Assembly: GCA_030427635.1 (NCBI GenBank)
Contig: JAUIBA010000002.1
Span: 237,726 to 301,725, forward strand
Reading direction: 5' to 3'
DNA: 64,000 bases
DNA from: Bacteroidia bacterium
Lineage (GTDB): Bacteria; Bacteroidota; Bacteroidia; Chitinophagales; Chitinophagaceae
Shown: piece by piece, positions 29,433-38,309 of the stretch
Numbering within the stretch: the stretch's first letter is position 1
Layout of the letters: every line of letters begins with the position of its first letter
Notes under the pieces: generated by a model
What the model saw: only the letters and a program-made list of their open reading frames with translations
Database searches by the model: none
Told to the model about the DNA's origin: nothing
Program-made: the position numbers and the translations under genes

Positions 29433-30950
29433 ATGGGTGTCGTCTTCAGGCAGTCGGTTAAGACTTCTCTTGTGATATTGGGTGGTGCATTGCTGGGAGT
29501 GGTGTGGAACTTTGTTTCGGCCCGCTATCTGCAGAAGCAGGACTTCGGGTTTGTAAAGACACTTACCAATTATGCGGTAATCGTATCCCAGTTGCTCACA
29601 TTGGGTATGAGCAATACGCTTGTTGTCTTCATACACAGGTTCAGTAAAGATGATGAGCGGCGTAAAGTGCTGCTGTCATTATGCATTCTGGTACCACTGG
29701 TCGCTTTTTTTATTTTTCTGGCAGTGTATCTGGGGTGCCGTCCATGGGTGCTGAATCATTTTCAGCCGGCAGACAGGCCACTGATGGACCGATATTTCCT
29801 GTGGCTACCACCTTATTCACTGCTTATTATGTACCTGGCATTGCTGGAGCAGTATCTGGGGTCTCAGATGAAAGTTGCTATCTCGGTATTTATGAGGGAG
29901 GTAGTACTACGGCTATTCAATATGGTGGTTGTGCTGCTTTTTGCATTCAGGTATATAGATTTTACGGCATTGGTAGTAAGTACAGTGCTGGTATATCTGG
30001 TGCCGCTGTTTATTCTCATCTTCTTGTCCCGGCGTACTCAGGGTTTTGGGCTTTCATTTCGCTTTTCTTCGTTCAGCCGTGCAGAATATCGGGAAATGGC
30101 TCATTTTGGTTGGTTTCATTTCCTGCTGGGCTTATCCATTTCTCTGATAAGTGTTATGGACCAGAATCTGCTGCCGTTATACGATCATAGCGGGTTTGAC
30201 TCGGTAGCGGTATATTCCATAGCAGTCCTCATTATATCATTCCTGCAGATGCCACTTAAGGCATTTATGCCCGCCAGTCTGGCTGTGCTTACGCAGGCAT
30301 TTAATGATAATGATATAACACGTGCTGCCGATATATTCAGGCGCTCGTCTATCAATGTGCTGATACCTTCTATGGCTATTGGTATATTGCTGGCCTGTAA
30401 CCTCCACAATGCTGTGGCGGTAATAGGTAACAAGGGTAACTATGCCGATATGGCTCCGGTGGTACTCATACTTATGCTGGGTCAGTTGTTCAATATAGCT
30501 ACAGGTATCAATGATCAGGTGCTATCTGTTACAAACTATTACAAGTTTACATTTTATAGTTCTATTGTGATAGTGGGCCTGCTGTATGTGATGCTGAGAT
30601 ACACCATCAGCCACTATGGTATAGTAGGTGCAGCGTGGAGTACTACCGCTGCTTTGGTCATCTATAACACAGCCAAGTTATTGTTCATACGCCGTCAGCT
30701 GGGGCTAATGCCTTTTTCGGCCGCTACATTACGTATACTGCTTGCTGCGGTGCCGGCATGGGTAGTGGGGTGGTTTATGCCTCATCTCTTTGATACGGGA
30801 CGGCACATATATGTACATGCTGTAGCAGATACGGCATTGCGAAGTGCTGCCATCATGATTGTATATCTGCTGATGCTGCTGTGGCTGAAACCGTCAGAAG
30901 ACCTGGAGTCGTGGCTGGCAGGAGTGCGTAAAAACAAGCGACTGTTCTGA
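29433..30950 (+). CDS. Oligosaccharide flippase / polysaccharide biosynthesis membrane protein (Wzx/MATE-like)
   Basis: 505 aa polytopic; VVWNFVSARYLQKQDFGFVKTLTNYAVIVSQLLTLGMSNTLV and 12-14 hydrophobic segments. Confidence 0.85.
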   Translation: MGVVFRQSVKTSLVILGGALLGVVWNFVSARYLQKQDFGFVKTLTNYAVIVSQLLTLGMSNTLVVFIHRFSKDDERRKVLLSLCILVPLVAFFIFLAVYLGCRPWVLNHFQPADRPLMDRYFLWLPPYSLLIMYLALLEQYLGSQMKVAISVFMREVVLRLFNMVVVLLFAFRYIDFTALVVSTVLVYLVPLFILIFLSRRTQGFGLSFRFSSFSRAEYREMAHFGWFHFLLGLSISLISVMDQNLLPLYDHSGFDSVAVYSIAVLIISFLQMPLKAFMPASLAVLTQAFNDNDITRAADIFRRSSINVLIPSMAIGILLACNLHNAVAVIGNKGNYADMAPVVLILMLGQLFNIATGINDQVLSVTNYYKFTFYSSIVIVGLLYVMLRYTISHYGIVGAAWSTTAALVIYNTAKLLFIRRQLGLMPFSAATLRILLAAVPAWVVGWFMPHLFDTGRHIYVHAVADTALRSAAIMIVYLLMLLWLKPSEDLESWLAGVRKNKRLF

Positions 30951-31763
30951 TTATCCTTTTATGATGGCATCGAAAGGATTCCTGAGGTTTGCATAGCCCA
31001 TGAGGTCCACCTTTATACTACCCACAGCTATTGGGCTGTTTACGCGCAGGGGTACATGGTTCTTATCATCACTTACCCATACCGTCATTTTTTCGCCACC
31101 GCTGAATATAGTTCCTTCTATGAGCAGCGGCGCTATCTTGATAGCTTTATATGTTCCTTTCCGGGTTTTTATTTCTTCCCGGCCCAGATACTTGATGTAT
31201 AGTGAATACACCTTATCATCCAGAAACATGTCGAATGGTATCTGGTCTCCGGGTTGGTATTTACTATAATCTATATTGCGGGCAAAATAGATGGCAGACA
31301 GTACATCCTGTGTACACTGTGGTATATGATAGAGCTTTCCTGCCGACTCTGCACTTTGTGCTCCTCTGTTGAAGGTCACATCATGTCTGAACTTCATTCC
31401 GCCTTCATTAACATCTCTTATAAACCGCACCGGTAGCAGCGTTTCCTGGTCTACATAGGTTTCATACATGTCCCGTACCTTATAGAACCACTCATAGGAT
31501 GAAAGGGTTTTACCATCTCCTTTTATATGAAATACCTTCTGCCCTCCCAGGTTTTTCTCCTGAGTGGTAAAAACCGCATCTCCTGCATGTATCCATATGA
31601 ATCCCATATTATAAAACACGCTGAACTGTAGCAACTCACCACTCTGATAACTGGTGTTGCGCGTATTGCAGAAGTCGTTCTGTGCCATTGCCGGTACATG
31701 CCACATACTCAGTATTAGCAGTAGTGTCATGTATGCTTTGTGTGTGTGTGCTATTTTAGCCAT
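30951..31763 (-). CDS. DUF3108 domain-containing protein
   Basis: SGELLQFSVFYNMGFIWIHAGDAVFTT...VRDMYETYVDQETLLPVRFIRDVNEGGMKF...RKGTYKAIKIAPLLIEGTIFSGGEKMTVWVSDDKNHVPLRVNSPIAVGSIKVDLMGYANLRNPF. Start Met at 31763; the 5' extension to 32006 lies inside the next gene. Confidence 0.85.
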   Translation of the reverse strand: MAKIAHTHKAYMTLLLILSMWHVPAMAQNDFCNTRNTSYQSGELLQFSVFYNMGFIWIHAGDAVFTTQEKNLGGQKVFHIKGDGKTLSSYEWFYKVRDMYETYVDQETLLPVRFIRDVNEGGMKFRHDVTFNRGAQSAESAGKLYHIPQCTQDVLSAIYFARNIDYSKYQPGDQIPFDMFLDDKVYSLYIKYLGREEIKTRKGTYKAIKIAPLLIEGTIFSGGEKMTVWVSDDKNHVPLRVNSPIAVGSIKVDLMGYANLRNPFDAIIKG

Positions 31764-32692
31764 TTCATTCTCAGAATTAGTATGCTGCCTGCCAGTGCCG
31801 GCACCATGAGGTTCAGCAGCCAAAGGCTGCCGGTTGCGGCCAGTATCCCAATGGTATTGGCAGAGAAACTCTGGAATATCCATATGCTCACTGCTCCTCT
31901 TATACCCAGCTCTGTAAGCGCCAGTGACGGCACTACAGCCATCACCCAGAAAAACAGTGCAGCCATACAATAGCCGGGCACCAGTGGCAGAGATACATTC
32001 AGCCACTTTAATAAAATCAAATACTGTGCCGTAAACACTGCTACACGCAGTGCAGATATGGCCAATACCTTCATTCTATGCCCTGCAGGCACACGGCTCA
32101 TAAGCCTGCCATATACCCCAAACCTGCGCAGATACTTGATTTGCTCCAGTCTGGGCCACCAGCTTTCAAATCGCCAGTATACCAGTGCTATAAGTATGTT
32201 AATAATGATACATCCGGCCAGTGCCAGCCTGCCATATGCCGATGGGAATGCATAATTGTAATACACCAGCCCTACCAGCCCGGCGCCCCATATGCCTGCC
32301 AGTTGGGAAACGACGCCCGATACTGATACGTGAATATGCCTGAACGTATTACCACCTCTCAGGTATAGAATCCTTCCGGGATATTCGCCTATCCGGTTGG
32401 GGGTAATGACAGAAAATGCAATGCCTGCCAGATAGGAGGCTGCTGCATGGACATAGCGTACCGGTTGTACCCATGATAGCAGTAAGTACCATTTGTAGCT
32501 TTCCAGCAGGCTGTTCAGCAGCATGAGGGCTATGCATATAACGGGTAGTATCATGCTGCCTGTCTGCTGCCAGAGGCTATCATCTATACTGCCGGTTTGT
32601 TTTTTTACTTCAGTAATAATAGTATATACCAGACCGGTGCATACTGCTGCGCCTATCAGATAGTTAAGCCATATTTTAATACTTTTGTTCAC
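31751..32692 (-). CDS. Lysylphosphatidylglycerol synthase TM-like / YbhN-type (UPF0104) membrane protein
   Basis: Polytopic; AAASYLAGIAFSVITPNRIGEYPGRILYL, LALTELGIRGAVSIWIF. Start ambiguous: GTG at 32692 (VNKSIK) avoids overlap with ruvC; ATG at 32728 would overlap it. Confidence 0.82.
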   Translation of the reverse strand: MNKSIKIWLNYLIGAAVCTGLVYTIITEVKKQTGSIDDSLWQQTGSMILPVICIALMLLNSLLESYKWYLLLSWVQPVRYVHAAASYLAGIAFSVITPNRIGEYPGRILYLRGGNTFRHIHVSVSGVVSQLAGIWGAGLVGLVYYNYAFPSAYGRLALAGCIIINILIALVYWRFESWWPRLEQIKYLRRFGVYGRLMSRVPAGHRMKVLAISALRVAVFTAQYLILLKWLNVSLPLVPGYCMAALFFWVMAVVPSLALTELGIRGAVSIWIFQSFSANTIGILAATGSLWLLNLMVPALAGSILILRMKWLK

Positions 32693-32713
32693 AGTAAAGG
32701 ATTCCCTTCTTTT

Positions 32714-33298
32714 TTGAAAGACAGACAAGTCATACTCGGTATAGACCCAGGAACGCTCATAATGGGCTATGGCCTGATATTAGTAAACAAAAGTAGCGTT
32801 TCACTGATAGAAATGGGTGTGCTGCAGCTTTCTAAGCATAAAGACCACTCTGAGCGGCTAAAGCTTATATATAAGAAAATGGAAAGCCTTATTTTGCTAC
32901 ATCAGCCCACGGCAGTAGCTATTGAGGCTCCGTTTTTTGGTAAGAATGTACAGAGCATGCTGAAACTGGGCCGGGCACAGGGTGTGGCGATAGCGGCTGC
33001 CATGATGGGCGGGCTGCAGGCTGTAGAATACTCGCCACGTAAAATAAAGCAATCAGTGACCGGCAGAGGCGCCGCCACCAAAGAGCAGGTGTGGAAGATG
33101 CTGCAGCATACGCTCAACATTGTGGATGATGTAAAGTATATGGATGCTACCGATGCGGTAGCTGTGGCGTTGTGCCACCATTACCAGGGCAAAGGCGTAG
33201 CGATAGGGCTGCCAGAGCCTGAGAAAAAAGTGCGAACGGCTAAGAAGAGCAGCTCCTGGGACGCATTTATAGCACAGAATCCCGGGCGTGTTAAATAA
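32714..33298 (+). CDS. ruvC: Crossover junction endodeoxyribonuclease RuvC
   Basis: VILGIDPGTLIMGYGLI, IEAPFFGKNVQSMLKLGRAQGVAIAAA, YSPRKIKQSVTGRGAATKEQVWKML, DATDAVAVALCHHYQ. No ATG near the conserved N-terminus; TTG at 32714 (LKDRQVILGIDPG) is the plausible start. Confidence 0.93.
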   Translation: MKDRQVILGIDPGTLIMGYGLILVNKSSVSLIEMGVLQLSKHKDHSERLKLIYKKMESLILLHQPTAVAIEAPFFGKNVQSMLKLGRAQGVAIAAAMMGGLQAVEYSPRKIKQSVTGRGAATKEQVWKMLQHTLNIVDDVKYMDATDAVAVALCHHYQGKGVAIGLPEPEKKVRTAKKSSSWDAFIAQNPGRVK

Positions 33299-33318
33299 AT
33301 ATATCCGTTAACATATAT

Positions 33319-33326
33319 TATATTTG
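33319..33326 (+). promoter_or_regulatory. -7 promoter element upstream of response regulator
   Basis: TATATTTG (TAnnTTTG). Confidence 0.4.
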
Positions 33327-33387
33327 TCAGTTTTTAGCTCTTTCAGCCAGGAAACACTATTTTAGCGGTAGAATTTCTGCATTTCCT

Positions 33388-34089
33388 ATGTCGCAGCCCA
33401 AACTCAAAATACTCCTTGTTGAAGATGACCCTGTTTTAGGATACGTTGTAAAAGACTATCTGCAAAAACAGGACTTTGAGGTAACACACTGTACCGATGG
33501 CGACACAGCGTGGCATCAGTTCATGAAGAATATTTATGACATCTGCCTGCTGGATATTATGCTGCCCGGTAAAAAAGATGGTATGGAGCTGGCTAACAGT
33601 ATCCGTAAAAAGAATGAAAACATTCCTATCATACTATTATCGTCCAAGAATATGGATGATGATAAGATAGCGGGTTTTGAAAGCGGTGCCGATGATTATG
33701 TGACAAAGCCTTATAACCTGCAGGAGCTACTGTTGCGTATACAGGTATTTGTAAAGCGCAGTAAGAAAAAGGAAGATTCAGGGCCTGTTATATTCAAGAT
33801 AGGTGAGTTGGATTTTGACTATACTAACCTCATACTGCGTAGTGATAAGGTAGAGTACCAGCTGACTCAGCGCGAGGCAGACCTGATTCGCTACCTGTGT
33901 CTTAACGCTAATCGTGTACTGAAGCGCGATGAGATACTGATGAATGTATGGGGTAAGGACGACTACTTCCTGGGCCGTAGTATGGACGTATTCATTACCA
34001 AGATAAGGAAGTACCTGAAGGCACAGACTGCTGCCAAGCTCCAGACCATACATGGTATAGGCTTTAAGTTCAATTTCAATCAGCAGTAA
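33388..34089 (+). CDS. OmpR/PhoB-family DNA-binding response regulator
   Basis: 233 aa; KILLVEDDPVLGYVVKDYL, CLLDIMLPGKKDGMEL, DDYVTKPYNLQELLLRI, C-terminal winged helix FDYTNLILRSDKVEYQLTQREADLIRYLCLNANRVLKRDEILMNVWG. Confidence 0.95.
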   Translation: MSQPKLKILLVEDDPVLGYVVKDYLQKQDFEVTHCTDGDTAWHQFMKNIYDICLLDIMLPGKKDGMELANSIRKKNENIPIILLSSKNMDDDKIAGFESGADDYVTKPYNLQELLLRIQVFVKRSKKKEDSGPVIFKIGELDFDYTNLILRSDKVEYQLTQREADLIRYLCLNANRVLKRDEILMNVWGKDDYFLGRSMDVFITKIRKYLKAQTAAKLQTIHGIGFKFNFNQQ

Positions 34090-34100
34090 GGTTGTTCCCG

Positions 34101-34295
34101 TCAGGGTTTTGTAGCGGGTGCTGCTGTTTCGGCGGCGCGTTTTTCCTTTGCCTCTTTACTCATGGTAAATTCTTTGAAAAACGCGTAGAAAAGAGGTGCC
34201 AGCATCAGTAGCAGCAGCAACAATGCCAGTAGTTTTCCTTTATTGCCCTCTACGTATTTCCCTGTCAGATTATTGTCCTGTTCCTGTGTGCTCAT
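34101..34295 (-). CDS. Small single-TM hypothetical protein
   Basis: 64 aa; GKLLALLLLLLMLAPLFYAFF transmembrane segment. Start overlaps the 3' end of the MutS-like gene by 26 nt, suggesting co-translation. Confidence 0.55.
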   Translation of the reverse strand: MSTQEQDNNLTGKYVEGNKGKLLALLLLLLMLAPLFYAFFKEFTMSKEAKEKRAAETAAPATKP

Positions 34296-35649
34296 TTTGT
34301 TTGTGGCCGGCGTGCAGCATCTCTATTACGCCTTCCTGCTGCAAAATTAAGTATCCGATGCGGTCATTGGAAATTCCTTCCTTCAGTTTGTAGGTAAATT
34401 CGTAATTGCCTCCGTCACGTATGTTGGTTACAAAGTAGTGAAACAGTATGCGGCTGTCTGTACTGAACTGCTGAGCTACCTCGTAGAGATGTGTAGACAG
34501 TACCATCAGATGATTGGGATGGTTTACCAACCCCTCTGTTACGGCTTTGGTGCATTCACATGCATCATGCACATTGGTGCCTTTGAATAACTCATCCATA
34601 AGGGCCAGATGTGGTTTCTGATGGCTTAGCTGTGTAGCTATAAGCTTCATGCGTTGCACCTCGGCAAAGAAGTAGCTTTCTCCCTTCAACAGATTGTCTT
34701 CAGTATGCATGTTGGTAATGATGCCCTGCATGAAGCTGGTTTGCAGTTGCTGTGCGGGTACACCCATACCCAGGTGGGCCATGAGAGAGCCGGTACCCAG
34801 CGCTCTGAGAAAGGTGGTCTTACCCGACATATTGGCACCGGTAAGCAGCATGAAATTGTGTCCCTGTCCCAGTTGTACATCATAGGATACTGGTGATGCA
34901 AGCAGGGGGTGGTATATGCCCTGCGCGTGCATGAGTACCGGCTGCTCTGGCAGCAGGGTAGCATAACTCCAGCCATGCTCATTTGTGGCACGTGCCATGC
35001 TCTGCCATGCATCCAGGCGGGCATAACAGTCCATAAGCCGGTATACAGGGTTTTTCAGCTCCCGCCGGGTTTTGTATTGTAGCAGTGACAGTGCCGGGAA
35101 GGGCGTTTTATCACTTATGTTCATTATTTCATTGGTGAGTGGATGTTTCAGGTCGTCCTGCATGGTTTCCAGTTCATGTTGCAGCAGGGAGGGTATGTCA
35201 TTATCGGTCAGTAGCGCTGTCAGTTCTTTACATCCGCGCAGGAAGTCATTCAGGTGCGACAGGGAAAAGCGGGTAAAGAAGTATTCCCGCTTGTTGAACA
35301 GTTTCTGAAAAGCATGCGCCACCATACCGGCAAAGCCCTGTGGAGGCGCCATGGTATTATCTGCCGACTCAAAGAACTTTTCCAGCATCACCATTGTGCC
35401 GTTAGATATCATAGACGGCCATTTATTTAGGTGTTGCCCCCAGTATTTTATGGTTTGCTGCAGGGCACATAGGCGCTCATAGTTGTCGGGTGGAGCCAAA
35501 ATATGCCTGCGCAGCGCATCTCTGCCCGCCTGAGTGGTAGTACGGTCTATGAGGGAAAAGAGTCCGCCATTCCCGTCTGCCGGGAATACGGATAAGTCTT
35601 TCAGTGTAGTTCTATCAAGTTGCATGACTTTCAGGGGCAAGTTATCCAA
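34270..35649 (-). CDS. MutS-family ATPase paralogue lacking recognisable mismatch-binding N-terminus
   Basis: 459 aa; LLTGANMSGKTTFLRALGTGSLMAHLGMGVPA (Walker A), HLALMDELFKGTNVHDACECTKAV (Walker B/signature), VLSTHLYEVA. Confidence 0.9.
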   Translation of the reverse strand: MDNLPLKVMQLDRTTLKDLSVFPADGNGGLFSLIDRTTTQAGRDALRRHILAPPDNYERLCALQQTIKYWGQHLNKWPSMISNGTMVMLEKFFESADNTMAPPQGFAGMVAHAFQKLFNKREYFFTRFSLSHLNDFLRGCKELTALLTDNDIPSLLQHELETMQDDLKHPLTNEIMNISDKTPFPALSLLQYKTRRELKNPVYRLMDCYARLDAWQSMARATNEHGWSYATLLPEQPVLMHAQGIYHPLLASPVSYDVQLGQGHNFMLLTGANMSGKTTFLRALGTGSLMAHLGMGVPAQQLQTSFMQGIITNMHTEDNLLKGESYFFAEVQRMKLIATQLSHQKPHLALMDELFKGTNVHDACECTKAVTEGLVNHPNHLMVLSTHLYEVAQQFSTDSRILFHYFVTNIRDGGNYEFTYKLKEGISNDRIGYLILQQEGVIEMLHAGHKQNEHTGTGQ

Positions 35650-35771
35650 TTTTATAGCATTGGAATGACCTCCCTTTTATTAGAGATGCATTTCTTCAGG
35701 TATTCCATATACTGCAAGGTGTTTCCGGTATGGGGTGGTATATTTTATGCCATGACCTGCTATTGCAAGGC

Positions 35772-35803
35772 AAAAAAAATGCGCCCCCGTGAGGGAGCGC
35801 ATT
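35772..35803 (-). terminator. Intrinsic terminator of cold-shock genes
   Basis: Minus strand TGCGCTCCC TCAC GGGGGCGCA TTTTTTTTG. Confidence 0.85.
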
Positions 35804-35823
35804 TACTGCATAATATGTGTTGC

Positions 35824-36015
35824 TTATTTCAGCTTTACATTTACTGCGTTGAGGCCTTTTTTGCCGTTCTGAACGTCAAATACTACCTGATCGTTTTCAC
35901 GGATCTGATCGTAGAGGCCAGACACGTGTACGAAGATGTCTGCGCCACCATTTGCCGGTGTGATAAAACCAAATCCTTTGGTTTCGTTGAAGAATTTTAC
36001 TGTTCCTTCCTGCAT
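35824..36015 (-). CDS. Cold-shock protein (CspA family)
   Basis: 63 aa; EGTVKFFNETKGFGFITPANGGADIFVHVSGL. Confidence 0.95.
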   Translation of the reverse strand: MQEGTVKFFNETKGFGFITPANGGADIFVHVSGLYDQIRENDQVVFDVQNGKKGLNAVNVKLK

Positions 36016-36055
36016 TGTTTTTGTTTTTGTTGTTATTGATACTCCGTTACCGGCA

Positions 36056-36496
36056 TTATTGAATAATTTTCACACGTACTGCTGTATAGCCTTTTGGTCC
36101 ACGCTCACGCTCATAGCTTACCTTATCACGCTCTTTAATAGGCTGCAGTGTCTGGTTTACATGTACAAATACATTTTCTCTGGTTTTATTGTCAGTAATA
36201 AAACCATAACCCTTTGCATCGTTGAAGAAGGATACAATTCCCTCTCTTTCCGGACTCTCAGCCTCTCTGGGGGCAGCAATACCGGTATGAGATATACTCA
36301 CTCCGTTATCGGCCAGTCCGTGACTTTGCGGTGGCGTATCTGATATGTTGCCATTTTCATCTATATAGGCCATCATTTCGTTAAGGCTTTTGCCTTTTTC
36401 ATTATTGGCCTTACGCTCCTGCATCTTTTCAGCTTTTTCCTGTTTTTTCTTTGCTCTTTTCTTTTCCAGCTCTTTTTTTGCAAATGTTATACCCAT
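36056..36496 (-). CDS. Cold-shock-domain protein with N-terminal basic coiled extension
   Basis: 146 aa; FAKKELEKKRAKKKQEKAEKMQERKA N-terminus; GIVSFFNDAKGYGFITDNKTRENVFVHVNQTLQPIKERDKVSYERERGPKGYTAVRV CSD. Confidence 0.92.
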   Translation of the reverse strand: MGITFAKKELEKKRAKKKQEKAEKMQERKANNEKGKSLNEMMAYIDENGNISDTPPQSHGLADNGVSISHTGIAAPREAESPEREGIVSFFNDAKGYGFITDNKTRENVFVHVNQTLQPIKERDKVSYERERGPKGYTAVRVKIIQ

Positions 36497-36820
36497 ATTT
36501 CTTTTTTTACACGTTAGTTATTCCTTCCGGGACTTTTTCGGTTCCCTTCCGGTCTATAATCAGCCTCCCGGTTTGCTTTTCTGGTATGCTCTTTTGCTGC
36601 TAAAGTCACAGTTATAGTATGTACTATATTACTGAAAACCCTCTTACCTGAAATGTTACACAATGCGTACCCCCGGGTGTTGCGGGTGTCTGGGAAATGC
36701 GAAAACTGAAGAGAAAAGAATAAACTAAAAACTTGACAGAAGAAGCTGAGGCAGAAACCCGCAGGCGCAAAGGTAGCAAAAATCTGTATTATCTGAAAAT
36801 TATATGTACAGTATGCAGCT

Positions 36821-37894
36821 TTATTCTGGTTTACTGCCCAGAGTTTTCATAAAACGGTAGTGCGATAATATCGCTGCCCCCACAGTAGGCATTGAATTGT
36901 ACTTCAGGTCATATTCGGTACACTTACGCGCTACAATCTTGCTCAGAGCCGGATAATGCACATGACTGATGCGGGGAAACAGGTGGTGTTCTATCTGGTA
37001 ATTCAGGCCACCAGCCAGCCATGACACAATCTTATTGTCAGGTGCAAAGTTTGCAGTAGTTTTTATCTGGTGTATAGCCCACTCGTTTTCTATTTGTTTG
37101 TCTTCACCACCGGTATATTCAAATTCGGTTTCTTCTACTACATGGGCCAGCTGAAAAACTACTGACATAGATAGTCCCATAGCAGCATGCATACAGGCAA
37201 AACCTACCGCCCACTTACCCAGGCCAAACATGTAAATGGGAATGGCCATGTAAAAAACGACGTACAGTATTTTGCTTACCCAGAAAATAACATGCTCGCT
37301 TGTACTCATTTTTGTAAGCTGCGTAGTATATATACGTTGGGTGCTGTATTTGGAAATGTCCATGACGAATATCCAAAGGAACGAGCTGAGTGCATAAATA
37401 AACCACAGGTATATGTGCTGGGCGCGGTGTACAGGATACCACTTTTGTGTATGACATTGTCTTATTACCGGGCTTTTGGCTATGTCATCATCCACGCCAT
37501 CTACATTGGTGTAGGTATGGTGTATGATATTATGTTTCTGCTTCCATATAAAAGCATTACCACCCAGTGCATTAAGAGTCAGCCCCAGCAGTTCATTCAC
37601 CCATTTGCGGCGTGAGTATGAGCCATGACATGCATCGTGCATTACATTGAAACCTATGGCAGAAAGCGTGAACCCCAGCATAAGGCAGAATGCAATGGCA
37701 ACAGGGGCATTGTTTACAACTGCCGGCAGTGACAGATATAGCGCCAGAGATGTAACTATAAGTACTATTGTTTTAATGTGCAGTTGCCGGTTGCCGGTTT
37801 TTCTGATACCATTCTCTGCAAAATATTTATCAACATCAGCCTTAAGCGACTGGAAAAAAATTGCCTTCTTATTGTTAAAAGTTACCTTACTCAT
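36821..37894 (-). CDS. Membrane fatty acid / acyl-CoA desaturase (front-end, linoleoyl-CoA desaturase-like)
   Basis: 357 aa; His boxes HDACHG, HNIIHHTYTN and QIEHHLFPRISHVHYP. Confidence 0.93.
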   Translation of the reverse strand: MSKVTFNNKKAIFFQSLKADVDKYFAENGIRKTGNRQLHIKTIVLIVTSLALYLSLPAVVNNAPVAIAFCLMLGFTLSAIGFNVMHDACHGSYSRRKWVNELLGLTLNALGGNAFIWKQKHNIIHHTYTNVDGVDDDIAKSPVIRQCHTQKWYPVHRAQHIYLWFIYALSSFLWIFVMDISKYSTQRIYTTQLTKMSTSEHVIFWVSKILYVVFYMAIPIYMFGLGKWAVGFACMHAAMGLSMSVVFQLAHVVEETEFEYTGGEDKQIENEWAIHQIKTTANFAPDNKIVSWLAGGLNYQIEHHLFPRISHVHYPALSKIVARKCTEYDLKYNSMPTVGAAILSHYRFMKTLGSKPE

Positions 37895-38262
37895 ACATAT
37901 GTCTGAAGTACTAAACTAATCATAACTCCGACATTATGCATACTTAAATGCCAATAACCCCGATTTTATTTCTGGCAAGCAAGAAAATTTTCTATGTTTC
38001 GCAACAAATATTTTTTAATTGCCTGCCTTTATTATGATCTTAAATGTCTGTCTTACACTGATTTACTAACGAAATAATGACTTTGGTATTGTGTGGGAAT
38101 ATTGCTCTCAGGCTTCTTTTAAATTTTATAGCAACCGGTAAAAGTTATTTTTTATTGGTGTTTTATTTACTATTCCAAAGATGCAAGCAAATAATCAGGG
38201 TAAAGGTACCCTGTTATTTTCCTTATGGCTGTTATTTTTTGTTTATTCAAAAAATATTTTAC

Positions 38263-38280
38263 CTATCTATCAGTAGATAG
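38263..38280. promoter_or_regulatory. Putative TetR operator palindrome
   Basis: CTATCTA-TCAG-TAGATAG, perfect 7-bp arms with 4-nt spacer, immediately upstream of TATCTTTG at 38281-38288. Confidence 0.6.
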
Positions 38281-38288
38281 TATCTTTG
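38281..38288 (+). promoter_or_regulatory. -7 promoter element for the TetR-fabF operon
   Basis: TATCTTTG (TAnnTTTG). Confidence 0.55.
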
Positions 38289-38309
38289 TACCAGATATTG
38301 ATATCTATT

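Noticed and set aside
31764-32006. N-terminal extension of the DUF3108 ORF
   Set aside because: Overlaps the YbhN-like coding region in another frame; the signal-peptide-bearing Met at 31763 is the better start.
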